The notes: a model not told the origin generated them from the sequence alone. Counted from the first letter of the stretch, positions 1 to 8,964 are shown. The stretch is DNA of 64,000 nucleotides from Desulfuromonadales bacterium (GCA_029210745.1 JARGFI010000007.1:1-64000), one strand, 5' to 3'. A program made the numbers and translations.

Positions 1-120
1 ATCGACGGTGTAAAGAGTCTTCCGTAACAGACTCATAGTCTCTGATAATTTCTACACAATGGTCAACTTAAACTGAAAATATCTCGACTCTTCTGTATCG
101 TTTTTGGTGGGAATCAACAG

Positions 121-197
121 GTACACGGCGGAAAGATCTGGATGGAGAGTGTCCCGGCGAGGGCACGACGGTGCATTTTTCTTTGCCACTCACATAA
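121..197 (+). pseudogene. Decayed histidine-kinase C-terminal fragment
   Basis: Codons from 124 read HGGKIWMESV. After a one-base shift at the CCC run near 153 the reading continues PGEGTTVHFSLPLT and stops at 195-197. Together this matches the end of a HATPase domain (HGG-x-I-W-x-ES-x-PG-x-GT-x-F-x-LP). Upstream, all three frames contain stops and no G1/G2 boxes are seen before the window edge, so at most the last 25 codons survive. A loss of one C (four to three) would explain the shift. It could be a sequencing error, but the missing upstream domain argues for a real remnant. Confidence 0.4.
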
Positions 198-235
198 CTC
201 AGCGGGATTCCCTTGCCAAATATATTAATAGTAAT

Positions 236-275
236 ATCAAACGGGCGGATGATTTTAATCATCCGCCCGTTTGAT
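236..275 (-). terminator. Perfect 18-bp stem terminator-like hairpin after the FKBP gene
   Basis: Arms 236-253 and 258-275 are perfect inverted repeats around a 4-nt loop (TTTA). The hairpin lies 22 bases downstream of the FKBP stop. The sequence beyond it on the minus strand is AT-rich but lacks a pure T run, so it may work as a processing or stability hairpin as well as a terminator. Confidence 0.6.
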
Positions 276-297
276 AGTTTGCGTCTGGCGATAAAGA

Positions 298-726
298 TCA
301 GCCTATAGCAACCAGATCCAGGTCGAAGGTCAGGTCTTTCCCCGCTAACGGGTGATTGGCGTCTATGGTGATGGTCTTGTCATCCATTTCAGTGACCGTG
401 ACGATCAGCGGTTCGCCTGCTTCCTGCATCATCTGTAATTGCATACCCAGTTCAGGGGTCAGATCTTCAGGCAGTTGTTCACGGCCAACCTGCGCGATTA
501 GTTGATCCATGAGCGGACCGTAGGCGTCTTCCGCCGCAATGGTGACCGTCTTTTTTTCATTGATTGACATACCGATCACAGCTTTTTCAAAACCGGGGAT
601 AACTTGTTGTTCACCGATCTTGAATTCAAGTGGGTCACGGTCCCTGGATGAGTCGAAAAGCTCACCATCGCTCAAAGCGCCCTGATAATGAATTTTTACG
701 GAATCCCCTTGTTTAGCATACGTCAT
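298..726 (-). CDS. FKBP-type peptidyl-prolyl cis-trans isomerase (SlyD-like)
   Basis: A 142-residue protein-folding isomerase, probably cytoplasmic since no signal peptide is seen. The FKBP signature is visible near the N terminus (VKIHYQGALSDGELFDSS, then IPGFEKAVIGM). The middle carries an inserted IF-type flap as in SlyD (AAEDAYGPLMDQLIAQV onward), so it is likely a chaperone-isomerase hybrid. The histidine-rich metal tail of E. coli SlyD is absent. I chose the ATG at 726 because an AAGAAAGAAG stretch precedes it; an upstream in-frame start would add 11 residues without family similarity. A good sigma-70 promoter lies about 100 bases upstream, and the gene is monocistronic before a strong hairpin. 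Confidence 0.88.
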   Translation of the reverse strand: MTYAKQGDSVKIHYQGALSDGELFDSSRDRDPLEFKIGEQQVIPGFEKAVIGMSINEKKTVTIAAEDAYGPLMDQLIAQVGREQLPEDLTPELGMQLQMMQEAGEPLIVTVTEMDDKTITIDANHPLAGKDLTFDLDLVAIG

Positions 727-827
727 GTTTTCTTCTTTCTTCCGAGGTTGTTGGATCACACCGGAGCAGCCATCCCTCGCTCATGGCTGAGGCTGTCGGA
801 AACAGCCGACGGTGGAGATGAGTGAGG

Positions 828-856
828 ACTATAACGTTTTTTTCATCATTTGTAAA
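828..856 (-). promoter_or_regulatory. Sigma-70 promoter for the FKBP gene
   Basis: On the minus strand, -35 TTTACA (851-856) and -10 TATAGT (828-833) are separated by 17 bases. The predicted transcript has a leader of about 95 bases, with a small GGCTGT/ACAGCC hairpin at 791-807. Confidence 0.6.
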
Positions 857-880
857 ATTCAGGCCCGCAGCCCCAAAAGT

Positions 881-1696
881 TTACGTCTGATTCCCGTCGG
901 TTCGTTGCTGTTGCGGATCAGGGCGCAATTGTTTGGCTTGCGTGAAGTACCCTCGATAACCGAGCAGGACAATAAGAAAAGATGTCACGCCAACGCTGCC
1001 GACAATGGCACACATGATCACGATCTGGTAGCGGACCGCAATCATCGGTTCAATGCCCGAAAGAATCTGCCCGGTCATCATCCCCGGCATGGCGACGATC
1101 CCCATCGCTGCCATGGTGTTGGTCGAAGGGATCAGCGCGGCGCGAAACGCCTCACGGATCGCTTCACGGCAGGCCCGCCGGGGCGTGGCACCGAGACACA
1201 GCCAGCACTCGATTTCTTCACGGCGATTGCGAATCTCACTCGCCAGTCGTTCGGCGGCAAGGCTGGCGGCGTTCATGGTGTTGCCGATAATCATCCCGGC
1301 CAGCGGGATCAGGTATTGGGGGTTATACCAGGGGGTAAAGCCGACGATCGCGATGCAGAGGATAAAGGTCACCGCGCCGCAGCCGACCAGCAAGGATCCA
1401 CCGATAATGCGATAAAAACGCGGCATGCGATCTTTGACCCGTTCGCCGATGACTTGCATGGCAAAGCCGAGCATCACCAGCAGGATGAGCAGGATTGCGC
1501 CGGGGTGGGGGATGGCGAAGACCAGATGAAGGACATAACCGACCGCCAGTAACTGGGCGACCATGCGAAATGAAGCCCAGAGCAGTTGACGTTCACGACC
1601 GATACGTTGCCAGCGTGACAGGGCGAGGCTGACCAGTATCAGGGTATAGGCCAGTGCAAGGTCAGACAGACTGAGATCGACGATGGCATTATTCAT
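881..1696 (-). CDS. fetB: FetB-type ABC transporter permease (UPF0014)
   Basis: A 271-residue, strongly hydrophobic protein with about seven membrane segments, matching the UPF0014/YbbM family. E. coli FetB works with FetA to export iron and relieve oxidative iron stress. Visible family segments include LLWASFRMVAQLLAVGYVL near the N terminus and the cytoplasmic stretch GATPRRACREAIREAFRAAL that probably contacts the ATPase. Its start overlaps the end of the ATPase gene by 8 bases, so translation is coupled. It is the last gene of a three-gene transcript (glycosylase, ATPase, permease). The substrate is inferred from family only. Confidence 0.85.
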   Translation of the reverse strand: MNNAIVDLSLSDLALAYTLILVSLALSRWQRIGRERQLLWASFRMVAQLLAVGYVLHLVFAIPHPGAILLILLVMLGFAMQVIGERVKDRMPRFYRIIGGSLLVGCGAVTFILCIAIVGFTPWYNPQYLIPLAGMIIGNTMNAASLAAERLASEIRNRREEIECWLCLGATPRRACREAIREAFRAALIPSTNTMAAMGIVAMPGMMTGQILSGIEPMIAVRYQIVIMCAIVGSVGVTSFLIVLLGYRGYFTQAKQLRPDPQQQRTDGNQT

Positions 1697-2426
1697 CGGC
1701 GACCTTCACTGTTTCGGGCTCGGCCAGAAAGTCGCGAAGCGCGACGCTTCGCGGATGGTTCAGTAATCGCGTTGGCGGCCCGGTTTCAATCAGCTTGCCG
1801 TTTTCAAGATAGAGCAGTTGCGTGGCGACACGTTCACACAGCCGCAGGTCGTGACTGATCATCACGACCGTCAGGCCGCTCTCGATCAGCAGATTCGCAA
1901 GGCGATCCGCCGTGCGCCGGTCGAGGGCGCCGGTCGGTTCGTCGAGGAGCAGCACCTGTGGTTCAAGGAGCAGGGTTCGGGCGAGGGCGACACGTTGCTG
2001 TTGGCCGATTGAGAGAGTCTTGGCAATTTGCCCGAGCAGCTCCGGTTCGAGCTGGCAGCGACGGAGAAGCTCGTCTTGTTGCGTATCGGTCTTTTGCGGC
2101 AGTCCGTGCAGGGCCAGGGGCATCCGCAGGTTGTCGCGGACAGTGCCGGGAAACATCAGCGGTTTTTGCGGCAGCAGGGAGACGGTACGGCGCAGCAGCA
2201 GCGGGTCGATGGTGGTGATATCTTGTTCGTCGAGAAATATTTTTCCGGAGGTCGGATCGTCGAGACGGTTAAGCAGGCGCAGCAGGGTGGTCTTCCCCCC
2301 TCCGGACGGACCGATCAGAGCGCTAATGGTGCCGCTCGGGATGGTCGCGGAAATATCGTCGAGAACGACCTTCAAGCCGTAAGGCAGGGGGCAGGTTTTG
2401 GAGATATTTATAAAACGCAGGGTCAT
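1689..2426 (-). CDS. fetA: FetA-type ABC transporter ATP-binding protein
   Basis: A 245-residue ABC ATPase that pairs with the downstream permease. It has Walker A GPSGGGKT (about residues 39-46), signature LSIGQQQRVALAR, Walker B VLLLDEPTGALD and the switch histidine in MISHD. Length and partner match FetA/YbbL iron exporters. The start ATG overlaps the glycosylase stop as ATGA. Specificity for iron is inferred from the FetB partner, and no metal-binding motif is visible in this subunit. Confidence 0.87.
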   Translation of the reverse strand: MTLRFINISKTCPLPYGLKVVLDDISATIPSGTISALIGPSGGGKTTLLRLLNRLDDPTSGKIFLDEQDITTIDPLLLRRTVSLLPQKPLMFPGTVRDNLRMPLALHGLPQKTDTQQDELLRRCQLEPELLGQIAKTLSIGQQQRVALARTLLLEPQVLLLDEPTGALDRRTADRLANLLIESGLTVVMISHDLRLCERVATQLLYLENGKLIETGPPTRLLNHPRSVALRDFLAEPETVKVADE

Positions 2427-3181
2427 GTCAGCGGCTTATGATCTTTGTGACTGAAACGTTCTCCGTTTTCTCGCAACCGCCGCATCACCTGTTTCATGTC
2501 CTCCCAAACCTCACGTTTGGATGAGGGATTGCGCAGCAGGTACGCCGGATGAAAAGTTGGCATGAGTGGAATCCCTGCGTACTCCTCCCAATGTCCGCGT
2601 AACTGGCTGATCGGGATCGTCTTGCGCAACAAACTCTGGGCGGCAAATTTTCCCAGTGCAACAATCATCTCTGGTTGAATCGCAGCCAGTTGCCGGCGCA
2701 GAAACACTTCACACGTCGCGATTTCTTCAGGGTGAGGATCGCGATTGCCGGGGGGGCGGCACTTGACGACATTGCAGATGTAGACCTCCGCCCGACTCAG
2801 GCCGATGGCGTCAATGATGCGGTCAAGGAGCTGTCCCGCTTCACCGACAAACGGTTCACCACGTTGATCCTCTTCGCGCCCTGGTCCCTCGCCTACAAAG
2901 ACCAGCCGCGCATTCGAGTCGCCGACGCCAAAGACCAGTCTGGTGCGTTTTTCACAGAGCGGACAACGTTGACAATCACCGAGCTCAACGGCAATTTCTT
3001 CAAGCGTTTCTTGCCGACAAGGGACGCCGTTGTGAGAGATGGTTTCTCCCGGAGGGCAAGGGGCTGGTTCACGTGGTGCGGAAGCAATAAACTCAGTGAC
3101 TCCGTAATCATGTAACTGGGTCAAGAGCGCCCGTGCCGCGCCGACCGCTTCATGGATATCGTTGGTGCTTTGATCGGGCAT
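2423..3181 (-). CDS. Uracil-DNA glycosylase, family 4 (Fe-S type)
   Basis: A 252-residue enzyme that removes uracil from DNA. Family-4 motifs are present: GEGPGREEDQRGEPFVG (about residues 97-113) and HPAYLL (201-206). Candidate 4Fe-4S ligands are C70 and C73 (CQRC) with C121 (VVKCRPPGNRDP) and C137. The first 60 residues are a poorly conserved extension, common in the long Geobacter-type members, rich in Pro and Ala. It is the first gene of a coupled operon with fetA and fetB; the 4-base ATGA overlap links a DNA-repair enzyme to an iron exporter, perhaps through a shared oxidative-stress role. Confidence 0.9.
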   Translation of the reverse strand: MPDQSTNDIHEAVGAARALLTQLHDYGVTEFIASAPREPAPCPPGETISHNGVPCRQETLEEIAVELGDCQRCPLCEKRTRLVFGVGDSNARLVFVGEGPGREEDQRGEPFVGEAGQLLDRIIDAIGLSRAEVYICNVVKCRPPGNRDPHPEEIATCEVFLRRQLAAIQPEMIVALGKFAAQSLLRKTIPISQLRGHWEEYAGIPLMPTFHPAYLLRNPSSKREVWEDMKQVMRRLRENGERFSHKDHKPLT

Positions 3182-3404
3182 GGTCCTTTACAACTCCCGT
3201 GGGCTGAACTATTCTCTAAGGAGCTGCAAACAAATAACATGGGCATCTTGCATCTCATCTTCAGGCCACCTTGAGCCGAACTTCAATCGCCAAATCCTCG
3301 ACGTAACCCTTCTACGTCTGTGGTTTGGCTCAATCAGTGCGGCCAAATCTGACCTAAATCTGAGCGCAATCTTGAACCATATTATTCATTTACAACTCCT
3401 AAGC

Positions 3405-4325
3405 ATGAAGGGTAACGTGCTGAAAATATTATTTATCCTCGTTTTACTGCTGTTCTCCCCCGACTGCGTCTGGGCCTGGGGGGTCGGTGCGCACTTGCAG
3501 TTCGGCGCGGAAATTCTCGGTGCCTTACAGGCCCTGCCTGAGGCGACGGCGGCGTTGTTGCGTGCCTGGCCGCACGATTTCCTCTATGGCTGTATCAGCG
3601 CCGATATCACCCTTGCCAAAAAATATACCCATCATTCGAAGCATTGTCATTCGTGGCGGATGGGAAGAAAAATTCTTGCTGCCGCGAAAAACGATGCGCA
3701 ACGCGCTTGTGGCTACGGCTACCTGGCTCACCTGGCCGCCGATTCGGTTGCTCATTGCTATTTTGTGCCGTACAAACTGGTGCGGACGTACAATACCGTT
3801 ATCCATCGTCATGCTTATTGGGAGATGCGCTTTGAAAGTCGGGTTCCGGCAGAAATCTGGGAGCTGGCACGCGATGTTGCCCGGCGCAAATTCCGCCAGC
3901 ACGATGCGATGATGCGCATGGTGTTGTCCGATACCATTTTTTCGTTTAAAACCAATAAGCATTTATTTAACTCGTTGTTGCTGCTCAATCGTCTCCATCA
4001 GTGGCAACAGGTGTTGCGCGCGATGGAAAGCTCCTCGCGCTGGCGAATTGCAGATGTCGATCATGAAGAATATCTGACCCATTCGGTGCAGGCAATTTTC
4101 AGTATTTTGAACGAGGGGGACGACAGCCCTTTTTTCAAAGCTGATCCGACCGGAGAGCGGGCGTTGACCGCTGCCGCCATCCTGCGGAAAAACCTCCATC
4201 ATCTGTGGCTCGAAGGGAAACTCTCCACTGAAGACGCAACACTTATTCTCGACGGGTTGAAAATCCGTTTTCGCGACGGGGTGCTCAATCCAGACGAGAT
4301 TCTTGATCTGATTGCCGTCACCTGA
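3405..4325 (+). CDS. Secreted zinc-dependent phospholipase C-like protein
   Basis: A 306-residue protein with a signal peptide (MKGNVLKILFILVLLLFSP...VWA, cleaved before WGVGAH). The mature part begins with the Trp-Gly and early His typical of the bacterial zinc-dependent PLC fold, and continues with many spaced His and Asp residues (WPHDFLYGCISAD, HHSKHCHSW, GYLAHLAADSVAHCYFVP) that would ligand zinc. Lipid hydrolysis is inferred. Such genes are frequent in Desulfuromonadia as uncharacterised envelope proteins. An alternative GTG start at 3417 is preceded by GAAGGG and would give a slightly shorter signal peptide. It is transcribed divergently from the glycosylase operon. Confidence 0.75.
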   Translation: MKGNVLKILFILVLLLFSPDCVWAWGVGAHLQFGAEILGALQALPEATAALLRAWPHDFLYGCISADITLAKKYTHHSKHCHSWRMGRKILAAAKNDAQRACGYGYLAHLAADSVAHCYFVPYKLVRTYNTVIHRHAYWEMRFESRVPAEIWELARDVARRKFRQHDAMMRMVLSDTIFSFKTNKHLFNSLLLLNRLHQWQQVLRAMESSSRWRIADVDHEEYLTHSVQAIFSILNEGDDSPFFKADPTGERALTAAAILRKNLHHLWLEGKLSTEDATLILDGLKIRFRDGVLNPDEILDLIAVT

Positions 4326-4357
4326 TCGTCGTTAGCTGTCCGCATCAACCTCACGCA

Positions 4358-5551
4358 TCACAAAGTCAAACCCAGGATTCGGTCGAGAAGCTGGTTCGCG
4401 ACGGCCTCTTTCGTCATCAGAGGAAGCTCCTCAATCCGCCCGCCACGGTAAAGCAGTCGCACGATGTTGGTGTCACCATCGAAACCGGCCCCTTCCTGAC
4501 TGATGTCATTGGCGACAATCAGATCAAGATTCTTCTGCTCCAGCTTCGCGGCAGCGTTGTCGAGCAAATTTTCCGTTTCTGCGGCAAAACCGACCAGAAT
4601 GGCCCGTCCTTTATCCTCGCCGATCTCTGCCAGGATGTCGGGGGTTTTCTCCAGCGCCAAGATCATGTCGAGATCGTCGCTCTTTTTGATCTTTTGATCG
4701 GCCCGCGTTGCCGGGCGGTAATCGGCCACCGCCGCGGCCTTGATAATGATGTCCGCCTGAGGCGCGTGGTTCAGCATCGCGGTGCGCATCTGTTGTGCCG
4801 AGGTGACGTCGATGCGCTCTACTCCATGCGGCTGCGGCAAACAGGTCGGGCCGGAGACAAGAATGGTGCGGGCACCTCGCTGGCAGGCAGCGGCGGCGAT
4901 TGCATAGCCCATTTTGCCGGAGGAGTAATTGCTGATGAAGCGCACCGGATCAATTTCCTCGCGGGTCGGTCCCGCGCTGATCAGCACCGTTCGCCCGGCC
5001 AGATCATTGGGCGTCAGCAGCTCCAGTGTCTTTGCGAAGATTGCTGCCGGTTCGGGAAGCTTGCCTTTCCCTTCCCAACCGCAGGCAAGCATTCCGCTGA
5101 TCGGGTCAAGGATGCGGTAGCCGTTGTTCTGCAGCCGCTGACGATTGTCGGTACAGATCGAATTTTCCCACATATTGACGTTCATGGCCGGGGCAAGGAG
5201 AATCGGTGCCCTGGTTGCCATCAGGGTTGTGGTCAGCAGGTCGTCCGCAATGCCGCCCGCCAGTTTGCCGATGACGTTGGCGGTCGCGGGGGCAACGACG
5301 CAAATGTCGGCGCGCTCGGCAAGCGAAATATGGCTGATCTCACTCTCCTGATAAAGATTGAACAGATCCGTATGAACGGGGTTGCCACTGAGGGTCTGGA
5401 ACGTCAGCGGCGTGATAAACTCTTGCGCCGCCCTGGTCATCACCACATGGACATTCGCGTTGGCCTTGATATAGAGGCGGGTCAGCTCGGCCGCTTTGTA
5501 AGCGGCAATCCCGCCGCACACACCGAGAATGATTTCTTTGCCTTGCAGCAT
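4358..5551 (-). CDS. coaBC: Bifunctional phosphopantothenoylcysteine decarboxylase / phosphopantothenate-cysteine ligase
   Basis: A 397-residue fusion enzyme carrying out two consecutive steps of coenzyme A synthesis. The N-terminal half is the FMN-dependent CoaC domain (GVCGGIAAYKAAEL, VAPATANVIGKLAGGIADDLL, APAMNVNMW). The C-terminal half is the CoaB ligase (ISAGPTREEIDPVRFISN, SSGKMGYAIA, KAAAVADYRP). Length is normal. The start at 5551 is preceded by GGAGCACGCC. It lies 9 bases after the metallo-hydrolase gene and probably shares its transcript. Confidence 0.96.
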   Translation of the reverse strand: MLQGKEIILGVCGGIAAYKAAELTRLYIKANANVHVVMTRAAQEFITPLTFQTLSGNPVHTDLFNLYQESEISHISLAERADICVVAPATANVIGKLAGGIADDLLTTTLMATRAPILLAPAMNVNMWENSICTDNRQRLQNNGYRILDPISGMLACGWEGKGKLPEPAAIFAKTLELLTPNDLAGRTVLISAGPTREEIDPVRFISNYSSGKMGYAIAAAACQRGARTILVSGPTCLPQPHGVERIDVTSAQQMRTAMLNHAPQADIIIKAAAVADYRPATRADQKIKKSDDLDMILALEKTPDILAEIGEDKGRAILVGFAAETENLLDNAAAKLEQKNLDLIVANDISQEGAGFDGDTNIVRLLYRGGRIEELPLMTKEAVANQLLDRILGLTL

Positions 5552-5560
5552 GGCGTGCTC

Positions 5561-6184
5561 CTATGGGCGTAAAAACGGATTATGTTTCCGTTCCGCGCCG
5601 ATGGTGGTGTCCGGACCATGCCCCGGATGGACGATAGTGTTATCGGAAAAGGGTAACAGGCGGTGTTGAATACTGTCGATCAGGGTCTGATGATCGCCTC
5701 CCGGCAGGTCGGTACGACCGACGGATCCGGCAAACAAGGTGTCTCCAACAAAGAGGTGACCGTGCCCGGCGAGGCAGATCCCCCCCGGAGAGTGCCCCGG
5801 GGTGTGGAGGACTGTAAACGAAAGGGTGCCAACATCAATGATATCACCATCCTTGAGCAGCCGGTTCGGTTGTGGTGACGGGTCGGTGCTCAGGCCGAAA
5901 GCGGCGGCATGTTGCGTTACGCGGTCGAGCAGGGGGCGGTCGAGCTGGTGAATCAACAGCTCAGCGCCGGTGGCTTCAGTCAGCCGCAGGTTGCCGCCAA
6001 CGTGATCGAAGTGACCATGGGTATTGACGATCAGCGTCGGCTGCCAGTCGTCTGCTGCCAGCACGCGCAAAATATCTTCGCTGTCGCCGCCGGGGTCGAT
6101 CACCAGTGCGGTGCGGGTTGCCGGGCAGGCAACCAGGTAGCAATTGACTTGCAGTGGACCAACCGGCAAGGTTTTAAGTAACAT
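5561..6184 (-). CDS. Metallo-beta-lactamase-fold hydrolase (glyoxalase II-like)
   Basis: A 207-residue MBL-fold enzyme. The zinc motif THGHFDHVGG is at about residues 55-64; further ligands are in HTPGHSPGG and VHPGHGPDTT. The size matches the short YcbL-type group rather than full hydroxyacylglutathione hydrolase, which carries a C-terminal substrate domain absent here. Likely substrates are thioesters, but this is inference. An AAGGAG ribosome site precedes the start. The gene sits between the YhaM-like nuclease and coaBC in a compact run. Confidence 0.85.
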   Translation of the reverse strand: MLLKTLPVGPLQVNCYLVACPATRTALVIDPGGDSEDILRVLAADDWQPTLIVNTHGHFDHVGGNLRLTEATGAELLIHQLDRPLLDRVTQHAAAFGLSTDPSPQPNRLLKDGDIIDVGTLSFTVLHTPGHSPGGICLAGHGHLFVGDTLFAGSVGRTDLPGGDHQTLIDSIQHRLLPFSDNTIVHPGHGPDTTIGAERKHNPFLRP

Positions 6185-6202
6185 TCAGCACTCCTTGAAA
6201 AT

Positions 6203-7339
6203 TTATTCGTCGGTATCGAACAGACTGAGATTTTTATCCTTCAGCTGCTCGCCGAGGCTGTAGCCAAATTTTTTTTCAGGTCGACGATCTTCACTCGGGC
6301 GTTCTTCTCTTTTGCGTTCCTGCGGCAGAGACGCGGCGGTTGGCGGTGATGCGAGGATGACCGGCGGTTCACCCTGGGGGGGCTGCTGCGCCGGGAAGCC
6401 TTTAAAGAAGTAACGATCGTAGAGGCGGTGATAGGCTGTCCATGATTTTTCGCTGTCCGGCTCTTTGGCGATATGGGTGCGAATGCCGTTGATCTTTGAA
6501 TCGAGATCATCAAGGTAGTTCAGGATGATCGCTTCAATCGTTTTCGGGCGTTTCGGTGAACCATATTCATACTGACCGTGGTGTGACAGGATCAGATGCT
6601 TGAGCAGCAACGCGACATCCGGTTGAAAGTCGGGCAAGGTACGGATGCGGGCTTCAATCAGTTCAACCCCGAGAACGATATGACCGAGAAGCTTGCCCGC
6701 GTCGGTGTAATCGAAGCTGCGATTGTAATCGAGTTCGACGATTTTGCCCACATCGTGCAGCAGCGCCCCGACAACCAGCAGATCGCGATCAAGCTCCGGG
6801 TAGCGTTTGCTGACATCTGTTGCCAAGGCCACAATCGCCAGTGAATGTTCGAGTAATCCGCCGAGATAGACATGATGCATGGCTTTGGCCGCCGGTGCCT
6901 TGCAATAGCTGGCCATAAATACTTCATCGGCGAGCAGGGCGTTCATCAAGGCGCGTAATGATTTGTTGGTCAAACTGTCGACGACACGGTGCAGTTCGGT
7001 GATCATCTCGGCGACCGGACGGGGAGCTGTGGGCAGAAAATCAGCCAGATCGACATCCTTTTCGTTGACCGGAAAAATTTCCTGCACAACCAGCTGCATC
7101 TTGCCGAGATAGACACTCGTTTTTCCGGTGACCTGAATAAAATCGTCGCGTTCAAAAAGGGCGGAGAATTGCTCCACCCGATCCCACACGCGCCCTTCGA
7201 TTTCACCGCTCTTGTCCATTAACTTCAAAGTCAGGTAAGGTTTGCCATTCTTGGCCATGGCGGTGATTTTTTCGCGCACCAGAAAGATACTGTCAACCCA
7301 GTCGCGTTCGCGAATCCGGGCAGCAAAAATAGATTTCAT
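6203..7339 (-). CDS. YhaM-like 3'-5' exoribonuclease (OB fold + HD domain)
   Basis: A 378-residue protein. The first ~100 residues form an OB-fold nucleic-acid-binding domain (DSIFLVREKITAMAKNGKPY, LTLKLMDKSGEIEGRVWD). An HD phosphohydrolase domain follows, with the pair in LLHDVGK and flanking histidines in HHVYLGGLLEHS and LSHHGQYEYGS. This order defines YhaM/CBF1-type nucleases. The last ~70 residues are a charged, Pro-rich tail (PQGEPPVILASPPTAA, then KREERPSEDRRPEKK), probably disordered, not typical of Bacillus YhaM. The start overlaps the stop of the FAD oxidoreductase gene upstream by an ATGA. Confidence 0.83.
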   Translation of the reverse strand: MKSIFAARIRERDWVDSIFLVREKITAMAKNGKPYLTLKLMDKSGEIEGRVWDRVEQFSALFERDDFIQVTGKTSVYLGKMQLVVQEIFPVNEKDVDLADFLPTAPRPVAEMITELHRVVDSLTNKSLRALMNALLADEVFMASYCKAPAAKAMHHVYLGGLLEHSLAIVALATDVSKRYPELDRDLLVVGALLHDVGKIVELDYNRSFDYTDAGKLLGHIVLGVELIEARIRTLPDFQPDVALLLKHLILSHHGQYEYGSPKRPKTIEAIILNYLDDLDSKINGIRTHIAKEPDSEKSWTAYHRLYDRYFFKGFPAQQPPQGEPPVILASPPTAASLPQERKREERPSEDRRPEKKFGYSLGEQLKDKNLSLFDTDE

Positions 7340-8931
7340 TCAGTGGTACTCCCGTGGTTAAAACGTGCTGCAAGTCGATCGACGACGCGCAGACCGTCAA
7401 GGGCGGCACTCATGATCCCGCCAGCATATCCGGCCCCTTCGCCGACCGGGTAAAGACCGGGATGACTGACCGATTCGCCGTGTTCATCGCGCACGATTCG
7501 CAGCGGCGCCGAGGTTCGGGTTTCGACCCCGGTCAGGGTTGCTTCCCGGCTAATAAAGCCCCGCATCCGCCGCTCAAAACAGGGCAGGGCGGTGCGCAGG
7601 CCGTGGGTGATAAATGCGGGCAGCAGCGCCGCCAGATCAGCTTCGCGGATCCCTGGACGACAACTGGAATGCAATGGCCCGGTGCCGGATTCGAGAAAAG
7701 TGAGCAGATTTTGCGCCGGGGCGTGGTAGTCCCCGCCCCCCGCGATAAAGGCACTCTGTTCCAAACGCCGTTGCCAATACATCCCCGCCAGCGGGCCGGG
7801 GGGGATATCTTGCGTGACACAATCGTGCGGAAGAACGCTGACGACCAGTGCGCTGTTGGAAAAAGGTGCCGCCCGGCGAAGTTTACTCATGCCATTGACA
7901 ACGACGCCGCCGGTTTCGGAACTGGCGACAACCACTTCACCGCCGGGGCACATGCAGAAGGAATAACAGCCGCGCCCGGTCGCCGGGTCGTTCCAGCTCA
8001 GTGCGTAGTCAGCGGCAGGCAGTTTGTCGGTATTGCTGCCGAATTGAATGCGGTTGATCAGCTCAACCGGATGTTCAATACGCAAACCGGCGGCAAAGGC
8101 TTTCGCCGCAAGTGCAACGCCCTTGGCATGGAGCATTTCGTAGGTGTCGCGAGCACTGTGGCCGGGGGCCAGCAGCAACGCATCACAGGGAACCTCCCCG
8201 CAATCGTTTACGATCCCCGCAGCGACCCGACCATGGTTGACAACGATCCCGGTCAGGGTCGCATCATAACGGATATCGACCCCTTTTTCCAGCAACTTTC
8301 GCCGAAAATTAATCAGCACCAGACGCAAGCGATCGGTCCCGATGTGCGGTTTGGCATCGATCACAATATCCGGCGGCGCACCGCAGTCAACCAGGGTGCG
8401 CAGAATCAGGGCGATTCCGGGATGGCGCAGGCGGGTCGTCAGTTTCCCGTCGGAAAAAGTACCGGCCCCCCCCTCGCCAAACTGGATATTGCTGCGTGGG
8501 TCGAAGTGACCCTTCTGCCAGAAATCCTGCACGTTGCGCACGCGTTGTTCCACCGGTCGCCCCCGTTCCAGCAGCGTCACCTTGAAGCCGCTGTGCGCGG
8601 CGCGCCAGGCGGCAAAAAGTCCGGCTGGCCCCATGCCGACAACAAGCAACTGGCGGGGCGCTAACAGGTGTTGCTGCGGCAGTGGCTGGTCAGGTACAAC
8701 CTGCTCCAGGCGCCGATGCGATGGTGCGGGAAGATCATCGGAAAGGTCGAACTCAACGGAGTAAATAACGTTGATTCGTGGTTTTTTTCGCGCGTCGAGA
8801 CCGCGGCGGATGATCCGTACATTGGTGACGCAAGAAGCGCAGAGCGACAGCTCAGCAGCGATTTTAAGAGGTAAAAGTTCAACCGGTTCATCCGGCAGAA
8901 GCCGCAGCTCACGAAGACAATATCTCATCAT
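7336..8931 (-). CDS. FAD-dependent dehydrogenase (COG2509-type)
   Basis: A 531-residue flavoprotein. The dinucleotide fold is at about residues 97-115 (VVGMGPAGLFAAW), preceded by an N-terminal ~90-residue region typical of the group, and followed by GEGGAGTFSDGKLTTR. The C terminus carries the second FAD site (GLYPVGEGAGYAGGIMSAALDGL). Members are conserved but uncharacterised. It is the first gene of the run leading through the YhaM-like nuclease towards coaBC. Substrate is unknown; the sequence shows no iron-sulfur or thioredoxin-type redox motif. Confidence 0.85.
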   Translation of the reverse strand: MMRYCLRELRLLPDEPVELLPLKIAAELSLCASCVTNVRIIRRGLDARKKPRINVIYSVEFDLSDDLPAPSHRRLEQVVPDQPLPQQHLLAPRQLLVVGMGPAGLFAAWRAAHSGFKVTLLERGRPVEQRVRNVQDFWQKGHFDPRSNIQFGEGGAGTFSDGKLTTRLRHPGIALILRTLVDCGAPPDIVIDAKPHIGTDRLRLVLINFRRKLLEKGVDIRYDATLTGIVVNHGRVAAGIVNDCGEVPCDALLLAPGHSARDTYEMLHAKGVALAAKAFAAGLRIEHPVELINRIQFGSNTDKLPAADYALSWNDPATGRGCYSFCMCPGGEVVVASSETGGVVVNGMSKLRRAAPFSNSALVVSVLPHDCVTQDIPPGPLAGMYWQRRLEQSAFIAGGGDYHAPAQNLLTFLESGTGPLHSSCRPGIREADLAALLPAFITHGLRTALPCFERRMRGFISREATLTGVETRTSAPLRIVRDEHGESVSHPGLYPVGEGAGYAGGIMSAALDGLRVVDRLAARFNHGSTTE

Positions 8932-8964
8932 TATTGGCCAGGTCGATTCATGGTCGAAACGGAT

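Noticed and set aside
68-262. Short minus-strand open frame at the window start
   Set aside because: It runs through the terminator hairpin at 236-275 and overlaps the kinase remnant; no motif.
7354-8664. Long plus-strand open frame opposite the FAD dehydrogenase gene
   Set aside because: It mirrors a well-supported flavoprotein; it has low-complexity composition and no family motif. Similar antisense frames opposite coaBC (4694-5572) and gltD/gltB (26881-28752) are rejected for the same reason.
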